Positions 43,815 to 52,665 of a DNA stretch of 64,000 nt are shown piece after piece; within the stretch, counting starts at the first letter, position 1; every line of letters begins with the position of its first letter. The notes under the pieces are model-generated. The model worked only from the letters and a program-made list of their open reading frames with translations. It searched no databases and had not been told where the DNA came from. A program made the translations under genes and the position numbers. Location: the NCBI RefSeq assembly GCF_000814475.1, contig NZ_JSVC01000009.1, forward strand, positions 62,001 to 126,000, in the 5' to 3' direction. The stretch comes from Flavihumibacter solisilvae (GTDB lineage: Bacteria > Bacteroidota > Bacteroidia > Chitinophagales > Chitinophagaceae).

Positions 43815-45427
43815 ACAGACGGAATTTCCTGAAGAATGGATCATTGGCAGGGCTGTCGCTCTCCATTGCAACCCTGCCTGGCTGTACCGACGTAACCAAC
43901 GACGAATCCAGGAAGATCGCAACTACGAATGAATTCGACCTGAATGAAATTACCATCGATGGTCTCCAGGAAAAAATGGCTTCAGGCGAACTCAAATCTT
44001 TTTCAATAACGCAGAAATACCTCAGCCGGATTGAAGCACTTGATAAAAACGGCCCGGTACTCCGATCCGTCATTGAAGTGAACCCGGACGCGCTTACTAT
44101 CGCCAGTCAGCTTGATGAAGAAAGGAAGAACGGAAAGATCCGCGGACCGCTTCACGGGATTCCCGTGCTGATCAAAGACAATATAGATACTGCAGACAAA
44201 ATGCAGACAACTGCAGGATCATTGGCACTGGAAGGAAATATTGCCTCGAAGGATGCTTTCCTCGTTAAGAAATTGAGAGACGCAGGTGCTGTTATTCTCG
44301 GCAAGACTAACCTCTCCGAGTGGGCAAACTTCCGTTCTTCGAAGTCATGCAGCGGGTGGAGCAGCCGGGGCGGACAAACAAAAAGTCCATACCTTCTTAG
44401 CCACAATCCCTGCGGCTCCAGTTCCGGCTCAGGCGTTGCCATCGCCGCGAACCTTTGCGCCATTGCGGTGGGCACTGAAACAGACGGATCCATCGTATGT
44501 CCATCAGCCGTTAACGGCATCGTTGGGATTAAACCTACGGTCGGACTGGTGAGCCGGTCCGGAATAATCCCGATCTCCCACACCCAGGACACGGCTGGTC
44601 CCATGTGCCGAACGGTACGTGATGCCGCCATCCTGCTCGGGATCCTGGCCGGCAGGGATGATGAAGATGAAGCCACGCATGACAACCAGGGAAAAGTACA
44701 TGCCGACTACACAACATTCCTCCAGGCCAATGCCCTGCAGGGAAAACGGATCGGGATCGAAAAAAAATTGCCTGGTGAAAACCAATTCATTCACTCACTG
44801 TTACAAAAATGCAGGGATCTTCTTCAGCAGCGGGGCGCAACAATTATAGAGATCGAATACCTCGATAAAATCTCCCAGATGGGCGACCATGAATTTGCCG
44901 TACTGAAATTTGAGTTCAGGCATGGGGTCAACAAATACCTGTCGACGGCCAACGCACGGGTTCGGTCTTTGAAGGAAGTCATCGATTTCAATAAAGCCAA
45001 CGAGGACAAGGCAATGCCCTATTTCAAACAGGATACACTTGAGGCCTGTGAAAAGCTGGGTGGACTCGATTCGCCTGAATACAAAGAATCACTTGCAAAA
45101 AGCAATACCGGTTCCAGGAAAATTATCGACGAAGTAATGAAAGACAACAGGCTCGATGCAATCTGTGGTATTACGATGGGACCGTCATGCAGCATCGACC
45201 GCTGGTACGGCGATCGTTGGGGCGATGTTTTCCTGACCATGCCTGCTGCTGTTTCCGGTTATCCGCACATCACCGTGCCTGCTGGACTCGTGTATGGTCT
45301 GCCGGTAGGATTATCATTTTTCGGCGGGCCATATACTGAACCACAACTAATCGCCATGTCCTATGACTTCGAACAAGCTGCCAAAAGCAGGATCCTGCCC
45401 CAATTTCACCAGCAATTTGAAGGTTAA
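43811..45427 (+). CDS. Amidase-signature-family enzyme, exported lipoprotein
   Basis: 538 residues. ATG 43811 gives an export signal 'MNRRNFLKNGSLAGLSLSIA' with a lipobox 'LPGC' (Cys25). The amidase triad is present by spacing: Lys122 in 'GIPVLIKDNIDT', cis-Ser203 in 'NPCGSSSGSGVAIAANL' and nucleophile Ser227 in 'GTETDGSIVCPSAVNG'. Typical C-terminal words are 'VFLTMPAAVSGYPHITVPAG' and 'GLPVGLSFFGGPYTEPQLI'. Membrane-anchored members of this group hydrolyse a range of amides; the substrate here is unknown. The longer frame from 43712 lies inside the previous gene. Confidence 0.95.
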   Translation: MNRRNFLKNGSLAGLSLSIATLPGCTDVTNDESRKIATTNEFDLNEITIDGLQEKMASGELKSFSITQKYLSRIEALDKNGPVLRSVIEVNPDALTIASQLDEERKNGKIRGPLHGIPVLIKDNIDTADKMQTTAGSLALEGNIASKDAFLVKKLRDAGAVILGKTNLSEWANFRSSKSCSGWSSRGGQTKSPYLLSHNPCGSSSGSGVAIAANLCAIAVGTETDGSIVCPSAVNGIVGIKPTVGLVSRSGIIPISHTQDTAGPMCRTVRDAAILLGILAGRDDEDEATHDNQGKVHADYTTFLQANALQGKRIGIEKKLPGENQFIHSLLQKCRDLLQQRGATIIEIEYLDKISQMGDHEFAVLKFEFRHGVNKYLSTANARVRSLKEVIDFNKANEDKAMPYFKQDTLEACEKLGGLDSPEYKESLAKSNTGSRKIIDEVMKDNRLDAICGITMGPSCSIDRWYGDRWGDVFLTMPAAVSGYPHITVPAGLVYGLPVGLSFFGGPYTEPQLIAMSYDFEQAAKSRILPQFHQQFEG

Positions 45428-45439
45428 CTTAGATATGAA

Positions 45440-45943
45440 ATGATCCGGAAATATACAGAGGAAGACTTCTTCCTCCTGCAGTCGTGGATTACTGATGCCA
45501 CAACACTATTCCAGGTTGCCGGTTCGAGCTGGACCTATCCGCTTACTCCGACGCAGATTAACCGGCACCGTCTCGATCATCCCCATAAACAACTATATAT
45601 CGGTTATGACCAGCGGAATGAACCGGTTGCGATCGGTGAAATAATTACAAATGATGAACACTCTCCAAGGCTGGGAAGGATCCTGGTGGGTGACCAGGCC
45701 AAGCGGGGAAAGGGCCTTGGAGAAAGATTCGTGCGGGAACTTGTCGATGAATGTGTACGGCTGCACAACCCCAGGAACATCTGCCTCTTTGTACTCGAGA
45801 GTAATGTGGCCGCCGCAAACTGTTATAAAAAGATCGGCTTTCAGTTTACAGATGAAACGATCCCCGACATGGTGTTCCAGGACAAATCATTCCGGGTTCT
45901 CAAAATGGTAATGAATTTAAAAGAACGGGAAACAGTGGCTTAG
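45440..45943 (+). CDS. GNAT-family N-acetyltransferase
   Basis: 167 residues. The N-terminus 'MIRKYTEEDFFLLQSWITDA' and motif A 'LGRILVGDQAKRGKGLGERF' with its acetyl-CoA loop 'KRGKGLG' are clear; 'NVAAANCYKKIGFQFTDETI' is the late conserved segment. The substrate cannot be told. It is the last gene of the operon, 12 bp after the amidase and convergent with rluF. Confidence 0.9.
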   Translation: MIRKYTEEDFFLLQSWITDATTLFQVAGSSWTYPLTPTQINRHRLDHPHKQLYIGYDQRNEPVAIGEIITNDEHSPRLGRILVGDQAKRGKGLGERFVRELVDECVRLHNPRNICLFVLESNVAAANCYKKIGFQFTDETIPDMVFQDKSFRVLKMVMNLKERETVA

Positions 45944-45950
45944 ATATCAA

Positions 45951-46919
45951 TTACCGCGACCTGCCTTTCTGCCGGAACGCCTTATATTTCCCTATTGGCT
46001 TTTTATCCTTTTCCTGCTTCACCGGCGTCTTGGCAGTTTGAGCAGGCTTTGTGGATTTGGCAGGCTTTGCAGCTTTTGCCGGCTGCACCGGTTTGCCAGT
46101 TTGCAGCGGTTTACCGGGCTGCGCCGGTTTACCAGGTCGCGCAAATTTCGGCGCATGCGAAGCCGGAATTTTTCTTCCGGTCTTCACTTTTTTGGGAGCA
46201 ATGCCGGTTGAATGTTTGATGGATTCCAATAGTGCGGAAAGTTCAGTATCGCTGAGGTAACGCCATTTCCCGATGGCTAGTTTCCCAAGTTGCACATTCA
46301 TGATCCTTACGCGCTGCAGGGTCATTACACTGTACCCAAGGTATTCGCACATCCTGCGGATCTGCCGGTTGAGTCCCTGTACGAGCGTGATCCTGAATTG
46401 CTGCCGTCCCAGTACCTGCACCTTGCATGGAAGCGTTCGCCCCTCCGACAGTGGAACACCGCCTGACATCTTCTCTGCAAACCCGGTGGCCAGCGGCTTA
46501 TTTACACGAACGATATATTCCTTTTCATGTTCGTTTCCGGCACGAAGTAGTTTGTTAACGATATCACCGTTATTAGTGAGAAAGATGAGTCCTGATGAAT
46601 CTTTATCAAGCCGCCCGATGGGGAAGATCCGCTTTGGATAATTGATGTAGCTGATGATATTATCGCGGACCTGCTCTTCGGTGGTCGTCGTTATTCCTAC
46701 GGGCTTATGAAAAGCGAGGTAAACCGGTTTCTCTTTTTTATCAGGCGTGATCAGGCTTCCATCGACTTCCACCTGGTCACCTGGCGTATAGCGGTTACCC
46801 GGCTGGGCCGGTTTGTCATTAAGTAAAACCCGACCGGCGCGGATCAGTTCGTCTGCCTGCCTGCGGGAACAATAACCGGTATCACTAATGAATTTGTTTA
46901 AACTGACTGACTCAGACAT
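45951..46919 (-). CDS. rluF: 23S rRNA pseudouridine synthase RluF-type with basic C-terminal tail
   Basis: 322 residues. An S4 domain ('LNKFISDTGYCSRRQADELI', about 7-60) precedes the RsuA/RluB/RluF catalytic domain with the Asp-containing loop 'PIGRLDKDSSGLIFLTNNGD' and the RluF-type 'LVQGLNRQIRRMCEYLGYSV'. RluF modifies U2604 of 23S rRNA. After about residue 240 comes a Lys/Pro/Ala/Gln-rich tail of about 80 residues with 'GKPxQPxK'-like units, predicted disordered and RNA-binding. It follows rnr by 2 bp, and is the last gene of the operon. Confidence 0.9.
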   Translation of the reverse strand: MSESVSLNKFISDTGYCSRRQADELIRAGRVLLNDKPAQPGNRYTPGDQVEVDGSLITPDKKEKPVYLAFHKPVGITTTTEEQVRDNIISYINYPKRIFPIGRLDKDSSGLIFLTNNGDIVNKLLRAGNEHEKEYIVRVNKPLATGFAEKMSGGVPLSEGRTLPCKVQVLGRQQFRITLVQGLNRQIRRMCEYLGYSVMTLQRVRIMNVQLGKLAIGKWRYLSDTELSALLESIKHSTGIAPKKVKTGRKIPASHAPKFARPGKPAQPGKPLQTGKPVQPAKAAKPAKSTKPAQTAKTPVKQEKDKKPIGKYKAFRQKGRSR

Positions 46920-46921
46920 TC

Positions 46922-48973
46922 CTATTTTTTCTTTGACTTGCGGGAACCTTTTTTCTCTGTTGCTTTTGCAGTAACCCTTTTCTGGTACCTGCTTTCACCC
47001 GTTTCTTCCTTTAACGCGGAGGTGATCACCCATTCGTAATCCAGCTGGCGTTTTTCGAGGTTTGCTGCTATAACGGTGATGCGTACGCGGTCGCCCATCC
47101 GGAACATCCGGCCGGTGCGACGCCCGGCGAGCATATAGTCGCTTTCGATATGACTGAAATCATCATACTCCGAAAGGCTGGCAATGCTCACGAGGCCCTC
47201 ACATTTATGTTCAACTGTTTCCACCCAGAATCCAAATGAAGACACACCACTGATCACGCCATCAAATTCTTCACCGAGGAAATTCTGCATGTATTCAACC
47301 TGCTTGTATTTATTGCCTGCCCGCTCCGCTTCCATTGCAGCACGCTCCCGTTCGCTGCTATGCTTACATCTCTCTTCCATCTTTTTATCCGGCGCAAATT
47401 TTCCATCCAGCACATCCTGCAATGTGCGGTGAACCATTACATCAGGATATCTCCTGATGGGCGATGTAAAGTGGCAGTAATGTTCAAAGCCCAATCCATA
47501 GTGACCGATGTTTTTCGTCGTATAGATTGCTTTGGCCATTGTCCTGATCCCAAGCTGCTCCAGCACATGTTGTTCGGGCTTACCCGCCACATCTTTCAAC
47601 AGCTGGTTAAAGGACTCAGCGATCTGCTCCGGTGAACGTGTATCGAAACTATGCCCGAATTTCCTTGCGAATGCTGCAAACGGCGCAAGCTTCTCTTCGT
47701 CCGGCTGGTCGTGCACTCGATATGGAAATGGCAGTTTCTTCTTTGCCGATTCGCCAAACTTATCAACATGCTCCGCAACCGTACGGTTGGCAAGCAGCAT
47801 AAATTCCTCGATGAGTTGGTGTGCTTCCTTGCTTTCTTTCACCATGATGCCAATCGGTTTCCTGTTTTCATCCAGTTTGAACCTCACTTCCTGCGATGAA
47901 AAATTGATTGCCCCTTTCTTGAACCGTTGCTTGCGGAACCGTTGGGCAAACTTGTTCAGCAACAGGATTTCTTCTTTGTATAACCCGTCACCGCTTTCAA
48001 TGATCTCCTGCACTTCTTCATAAGTGAACCGGTGATTGGAATGGATTACTGTGCGCCCGAGCCAGTAATCTTTTACATCACCCTTATCAGACATGCGAAA
48101 CACTGCTGAGAAAGTGAATTTGTCTTCAAGCGGCCGCAGTGAACACAATTCATTTGAAATCTTCTCAGGCAACATGGGATTAACGCGATCAGGCAGATAT
48201 ACAGAGGTCGCCCGCTGGTATGCTTCCTTATCGAGTGAGGTATCGGGTTCCACATAATAACTGACATCAGCAATATGAACCCCGATCTCAAAACCGCTCT
48301 TCACTTTGCGGATGGACAATGCATCATCAAAATCCTTTGCGTCAACGGGGTCAATCGTGAAAGTAAGTGTATCGCGAAAGTCGCGTCGCTTTGCAATTTC
48401 GGAACCTGAAAGTATTTCCGGAATGCGGGCTGTTTCCTCAAGCACTTCTTCTGAAAAAGCCATCGGGAAACCATTTTCAATGATGATCTCACGCATATCG
48501 AGATCATTCTCGGCTATTTCTTCCAGCACTTCGATCACTTCACCCAGGGGCTTCTTATTGGGCTCCCACTCCACCATTTTAACCAATACCCGCGCACCAT
48601 TCACTGCACCATTAAGATTGCTGAGGGGGATAAATATATCCGGCATCGGTTTATCACTGTCGGAGATGAAGAAGGCGAAAGTCTTACTGACCTCAAGCCT
48701 TCCCATGAAGATATTCTGCTTTCTTTCCAGCACTTCGGTAACCTCGCCCTGCATCCGCCCGTTGTGACGGGCCGGTTGTTTTATCTTTACCATTACGGTA
48801 TCACCGTGCATGGCTGTATTAAAATCATTGGGTCTTACCAGAACGTCCTGTTCCAGCTGATCCACAATCACAAACCCCATACCACTACGGGTCACATCAA
48901 GCCTTCCTTTTACAATATTAGCAGCGTTGGATTTGCTCTTCTCTTTCTTTTTACCTTGATTCTTTTTACTCAT
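46922..48973 (-). CDS. rnr: Ribonuclease R
   Basis: 683 residues. Cold-shock-like OB domains (about 18-165) precede the RNB catalytic domain with the metal-binding 'TIDPVDAKDFDDALSIRK' and 'GVHIADVSYYV'; an S1 domain ('GEEFDGVISGVSSFGFWVET') lies near residue 580-660. The C-terminal Lys-rich tail 'RVTAKATEKKGSRKSKKK' and N-terminal 'MSKKNQGKKKEKSKS' help RNA binding. It degrades structured RNA from the 3' end. It lies 9 bp after lpxK and 2 bp before rluF. Confidence 0.96.
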   Translation of the reverse strand: MSKKNQGKKKEKSKSNAANIVKGRLDVTRSGMGFVIVDQLEQDVLVRPNDFNTAMHGDTVMVKIKQPARHNGRMQGEVTEVLERKQNIFMGRLEVSKTFAFFISDSDKPMPDIFIPLSNLNGAVNGARVLVKMVEWEPNKKPLGEVIEVLEEIAENDLDMREIIIENGFPMAFSEEVLEETARIPEILSGSEIAKRRDFRDTLTFTIDPVDAKDFDDALSIRKVKSGFEIGVHIADVSYYVEPDTSLDKEAYQRATSVYLPDRVNPMLPEKISNELCSLRPLEDKFTFSAVFRMSDKGDVKDYWLGRTVIHSNHRFTYEEVQEIIESGDGLYKEEILLLNKFAQRFRKQRFKKGAINFSSQEVRFKLDENRKPIGIMVKESKEAHQLIEEFMLLANRTVAEHVDKFGESAKKKLPFPYRVHDQPDEEKLAPFAAFARKFGHSFDTRSPEQIAESFNQLLKDVAGKPEQHVLEQLGIRTMAKAIYTTKNIGHYGLGFEHYCHFTSPIRRYPDVMVHRTLQDVLDGKFAPDKKMEERCKHSSERERAAMEAERAGNKYKQVEYMQNFLGEEFDGVISGVSSFGFWVETVEHKCEGLVSIASLSEYDDFSHIESDYMLAGRRTGRMFRMGDRVRITVIAANLEKRQLDYEWVITSALKEETGESRYQKRVTAKATEKKGSRKSKKK

Positions 48974-48982
48974 TCTTTTCTA

Positions 48983-50059
48983 TTAAGCACTGGCTGAAAA
49001 TTGCTTAATAAATGTACCGATTAATGTGTTAAACCGATCAGCGTTTCCGAACAAAAACTGCATTTCGACCGGTAGCACATACACGGGAAGCTGCCTGAGT
49101 TCCTGTTCAAATTTCACGAGCCTTACAGCATCCTTCTCCGTTGTCAGTATAATTTTATGCGCTCCCGTGAGCTGGCTGAAGCGCTTTGAGATCTCATTAA
49201 GGTCATCGATGCTGAAGATGTGATGATCGCTGTACACCAGCTGATCGTAGGAATGAGCCCGGTCAGCAAGCAGGTTTTTAAGTGGCCTGGGATTTGCAAT
49301 GCCGGTGACCAGCAACACTTCCACATCCGGCGTTATCCCGTAATGCGAATTATTGACAATGTGATAAAGCTCACCGTACCGGATAGTGGAAAAGAAGACT
49401 TCCTGGCCGGCGTGTGGCGCAATCTCCTTCCTGATGGCATCTGCCTGTTCGCTCTCCAGGTCTTCGGGACACTTCGTCACGATAATGATATCCGCTCTTT
49501 TTGCACTGCGCTTTTCATCCCGCAAGTCGCCGGTAGGCAAGTACCAGTCGCGTGTATAGAGGTTATTAAAATCCGTCAGTACAATATTCATCCCCGCCTT
49601 AATGGCACGGTGCTGAAAGGCATCATCCAGAACAATTGCCTGGGTCGATGGACGGTCATGAAGCAACTGCGGTACAGCCACAATCCTTTCTTCTCCCACT
49701 GCTACTGAAACTTTGGGAAACTTGAGGTGAAACTGCATAGGTTCATCCCCGATCTCGAGTGCTGTGGTGGAAGATGTTGCCAGCGCATAACCACGTGTCT
49801 TCCTTTTATATCCCCTGCTCAGTGTTGCCAGCTGGTACTCTGAACCGAATGTCCGGAGCAGGTATTCCACCATTGGTGACTTTCCTGTGCCCCCTGCTGC
49901 GATGTTTCCGACACAGATTATGGGCAGCCCGAATGATGACGACTGAAGCAGCTTTTTGTCGTACAGGAAATTGCGGATAGCTACCGCCGACAGGTACACA
50001 AGTGAAAAAGGAAAGAGAATGATCCGCAACGGTTTCAGCAAGGGAAAATTAAAATTCAT
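48983..50059 (-). CDS. lpxK: Tetraacyldisaccharide 4'-kinase LpxK
   Basis: 358 residues. The N-terminal membrane-binding helix 'PLRIILFPFSLVYLSAVAI' is followed by the P-loop 'VGNIAAGGTGKSPMVEYLL' and by 'VLDDAFQHRAIKAGMNIVLT', the family's Walker-B-like segment. The enzyme phosphorylates the 4' position of lipid A precursor, so the cell makes lipopolysaccharide or a related lipid A. It overlaps the formyl-THF cyclo-ligase gene by 11 bp and is cotranscribed with it. Confidence 0.96.
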   Translation of the reverse strand: MNFNFPLLKPLRIILFPFSLVYLSAVAIRNFLYDKKLLQSSSFGLPIICVGNIAAGGTGKSPMVEYLLRTFGSEYQLATLSRGYKRKTRGYALATSSTTALEIGDEPMQFHLKFPKVSVAVGEERIVAVPQLLHDRPSTQAIVLDDAFQHRAIKAGMNIVLTDFNNLYTRDWYLPTGDLRDEKRSAKRADIIIVTKCPEDLESEQADAIRKEIAPHAGQEVFFSTIRYGELYHIVNNSHYGITPDVEVLLVTGIANPRPLKNLLADRAHSYDQLVYSDHHIFSIDDLNEISKRFSQLTGAHKIILTTEKDAVRLVKFEQELRQLPVYVLPVEMQFLFGNADRFNTLIGTFIKQFSASA

Positions 50060-50621
50060 AAATCTGTTCTGGAGTTATGCAGGCAGATAAAGGTATATCA
50101 TATTGATCGATGCCCGGTAGTGCAGGCTCAGGTTCAAAATAGCTGAATCCAACGCGGATCACGTCTGGCCGGCATGTTGCCAGGAACCTGTCGTAAAACC
50201 CGCGGCCATATCCCAGCCGGTAACCCTTCAGGTCAAACGCCAGCAGGGGAACGATCACCATGTCGATCTCGTGTACCGGTACCGGTTGCCCATCTACAGG
50301 CTCCGCTATTCCAAACTCTGACCGCTTATAATTTGTATCATCATTCACGGCAACAGGTTGGAGGTGATTATGCCGGAAATCGCTGACGGGATAGCACAAT
50401 TGCATTCCCGGAATCCTGAATTCCATGAAATCTGTCACCAGGAAAGTATTCACCTCCCCGTTCTCTTTTATCGGCCAGTAGGACAACACGGTTTGCACAT
50501 GATCCGGGATCTCCCATTGCTGGAAATTGATCAGCAGGAGGTCGTCCATGCGATTTCTCCCGTGATCTCCGAGTAACAATCTCTTTTCCCTGTAATGCTT
50601 TCGTAATGCAGCCTTCGTCAT
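50049..50621 (-). CDS. 5-formyltetrahydrofolate cyclo-ligase
   Basis: 190 residues, the family length. 'ALRKHYREKRLLLGDHGRNR' begins the ligase, and the late signature 'DMVIVPLLAFDLKGYRLGYG' with 'GRGFYDRFL' is diagnostic. It converts 5-formyl-THF to 5,10-methenyl-THF with ATP. It starts at the bioD stop (4-bp overlap) and overlaps lpxK at its end. Confidence 0.94.
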   Translation of the reverse strand: MTKAALRKHYREKRLLLGDHGRNRMDDLLLINFQQWEIPDHVQTVLSYWPIKENGEVNTFLVTDFMEFRIPGMQLCYPVSDFRHNHLQPVAVNDDTNYKRSEFGIAEPVDGQPVPVHEIDMVIVPLLAFDLKGYRLGYGRGFYDRFLATCRPDVIRVGFSYFEPEPALPGIDQYDIPLSACITPEQIYEF

Positions 50622-51247
50622 ATATAATGAGTGAGCGATGAACGGATCTTATTCGCCTGGTCACGGACAAAATCCCTGTCACAATGGTCAGTGAATGGAA
50701 TGGAAGCGAGTACAGGCAATTTCGTCCACCCCGCAATCTCGTTTTCATAACTTCCAAAGTGGTCGTTAAAGATCCAGCCGATCACGGGGATGCCGCGGAC
50801 CCGGCAGGCTTCTGCTGTGAGCAGGGAATGATTGATGCTGCCCAGGTAATTCCGGCTGACAAGGATCACAGCTGCGTCCAGGGCTATAACAAGGTCGGCC
50901 ACAAACTGGCTGTCGTTTAGAGGAACGAGTAAGCCCCCCGCACCTTCCACTACCAACGGACATTTGCTTTGCGGCTTATTGGAAACAATCCTGTCAATGT
51001 CAATCTCCACTCCTTCTTCACGTGAAGCGATATGAGGAGATGCAGGCATGGCGAGTTTATAAACCTCAGGATGAACGACAGTTGATTCACTGGTGTTTGC
51101 CTTAATCCAACCCGTATCGGTGCCATCAGCAAACCCTGCCTGCACAGGTTTCCAGTAATGGGCCTGCAGCGCTTCTGTCACGATAGCAGAAACAAGCGTC
51201 TTTCCTATCCCGGTTCCGATGCCTGTAATAAAAATCGGCTTTGACAT
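50618..51247 (-). CDS. bioD: Dethiobiotin synthetase
   Basis: 209 residues. The P-loop is in 'FITGIGTGIGKTLVSAIVTE'; 'YWKPVQAGFADGTDTGWIKA' and 'LVVEGAGGLLVPLNDSQFVA' are the substrate-binding and switch segments of BioD. It closes the ureido ring of dethiobiotin from DAPA, CO2 and ATP. No other biotin gene is in the window; the gene sits between rsmD (8 bp) and the cyclo-ligase (4-bp overlap). Confidence 0.94.
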   Translation of the reverse strand: MSKPIFITGIGTGIGKTLVSAIVTEALQAHYWKPVQAGFADGTDTGWIKANTSESTVVHPEVYKLAMPASPHIASREEGVEIDIDRIVSNKPQSKCPLVVEGAGGLLVPLNDSQFVADLVIALDAAVILVSRNYLGSINHSLLTAEACRVRGIPVIGWIFNDHFGSYENEIAGWTKLPVLASIPFTDHCDRDFVRDQANKIRSSLTHYI

Positions 51248-51255
51248 GTCAGCGG

Positions 51256-51795
51256 TCAGCGGTTGATGAAAAATGAAAACAGGGTGGTCCCGTAATTCCT
51301 TTCGGAAACGAACTTATCAAATTCCGCATAGTTGTTTCGCGGCGTGTGCTCGAGGACAAACATACCACCCGGCTTCAGCAGGTTTTTCTCCACAATCTTC
51401 CTGGGCAAGTCATCAATGGTCTCAAGTGCATATGGTGGACCGGCAAAGATGAAATCAAATTGCTGGTTGCATTCATCGATGAACTTGAACACATCCATCC
51501 TGATCACTTTGAGCTGTGTGAGCCCAAAGCTCTCAGCAGTCTTCTTGATGAAGGCATGCATGGAAGGATCTTTCTCTACTATGGTCTGGTCAGCAGCTCC
51601 CCTTGAAGCAAGTTCATAACTGATGCTGCCGGTGCCCCCAAAAAGGTCGAGTGTAGTTATGCCTTCAAAATTTATATTGTTCTGCAGGATATTGAAGAGT
51701 CCCTCCTTTGCTATATCAGTAGTAGGCCTCGTATGCGGCATCTTCGAAGGTGGATTCACCCTGCGCCCGCCCAGCTTTCCGCTAATTATACGCAT
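51256..51795 (-). CDS. rsmD: 16S rRNA (guanine966-N2)-methyltransferase RsmD
   Basis: 179 residues. It starts 'MRIISGKLGGRRVNPPSKMP' and has 'TTLDLFGGTGSISYELASRG' (SAM-binding motif I) and 'FDFIFAGPPYALETIDDL' with the catalytic (D/N/A)PPY, here APPY instead of the usual DPPY. It methylates guanine 966 of 16S rRNA. It overlaps the DUF3822 gene by 10 bp, the usual Bacteroidota pairing. Confidence 0.94.
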   Translation of the reverse strand: MRIISGKLGGRRVNPPSKMPHTRPTTDIAKEGLFNILQNNINFEGITTLDLFGGTGSISYELASRGAADQTIVEKDPSMHAFIKKTAESFGLTQLKVIRMDVFKFIDECNQQFDFIFAGPPYALETIDDLPRKIVEKNLLKPGGMFVLEHTPRNNYAEFDKFVSERNYGTTLFSFFINR

Positions 51796-52628
51796 GTCGC
51801 CATTTGCATTAAGGGAGTGAAATAATGTTCGGGTTGCTCCTGCAGCCTGCTGATGTCAACTTCCATACTATCAGGGACACGTGCCGTCCGGATATTCCTG
51901 AAATATTTGAACAGCTCCAGGTAAAGTGCAGAATCCTTGTCAATCCAGCCATCCACATGCAGGTTTACGGACTGTGGTGAAAGTTCATGTTGTTCCAGCG
52001 CATGTAACACCTGGTAGCTTACATCTTCAGGAACATTGTATTCATACAGCTGCATCAGCACCCACTCGTGCTTCCGGACGGCAACTGCCACATGGGAGGT
52101 TTCAAACAGCAGGTATACGTCGCCGTTGGCGGAGGCATGTTGCTTGTCGAGCCATGCAATCCATAACGAAAACAGGTGCCTGTGCTGCACCTTCGCGTGA
52201 ATGGCAGACAATTCCTGGTATAACGAGGTCGGTATGCGATAGATAGTATAATCATTCCTTCCGGGAACCTGTTCTGCCAGCAAAGTGCCGCGGAAAAGGT
52301 CACCGAACTGGATGTCCAGGAGCTCCTTGCCATTGTCGACACTATAAAGGGCAGCAGGTACCACTGCGGCCTGCGGAGCGTAGTGAACCACCACCAGTCT
52401 GCCCCACCCGTTCAACCAGTCCTTTTGTTCTTTCAGCCATTCAGTAAGGGGTGTTCCGAACTCCATGCTGCTACTGTCGAACTGGATATTCTTATATAGA
52501 ACCGGCTGGCATTTTTCATTTACTGCAAACAGCTGAACGCCGGTATCATGAACCTGCAACAGCAGGGTATGATCTGCGGGATTAGCCACATCGCTGAATG
52601 AAACATCAAATCTTGTAGTATAAACCAT
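51786..52628 (-). CDS. DUF3822 family protein
   Basis: 280 residues from ATG 52628 ('MVYTTRFDVSFSDVANPADH'). The frame is open to 52772, but that would overlap the divergent MATE gene, and a promoter-like TATTATTGCAGCC lies at 52640-52647 just before ATG 52628. The fold is unknown in detail; the family looks like an actin-like ATPase relative because of its N-terminal strands, but I do not claim it. It is found next to rsmD throughout the phylum, and is first in the seven-gene operon. Confidence 0.85.
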   Translation of the reverse strand: MVYTTRFDVSFSDVANPADHTLLLQVHDTGVQLFAVNEKCQPVLYKNIQFDSSSMEFGTPLTEWLKEQKDWLNGWGRLVVVHYAPQAAVVPAALYSVDNGKELLDIQFGDLFRGTLLAEQVPGRNDYTIYRIPTSLYQELSAIHAKVQHRHLFSLWIAWLDKQHASANGDVYLLFETSHVAVAVRKHEWVLMQLYEYNVPEDVSYQVLHALEQHELSPQSVNLHVDGWIDKDSALYLELFKYFRNIRTARVPDSMEVDISRLQEQPEHYFTPLMQMATCV

Positions 52629-52639
52629 ATCAATGGCTG

Positions 52640-52647
52640 CAATAATA
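52640..52647 (-). promoter_or_regulatory. Likely -7 element of the DUF3822-rluF operon
   Basis: TATTATTG on the minus strand, one base off TAnnTTTG. The 13-mer TATTATTGCAGCC is shared exactly with the holA promoter region. It is placed 11 bp before ATG 52628. Confidence 0.5.
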
Positions 52648-52665
52648 GCATTATTTTCGGGCTTT

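Noticed and set aside
47532-48023. 163-residue plus-strand frame opposite rnr
   Set aside because: It is low-complexity and Ser-rich, a shadow of rnr.
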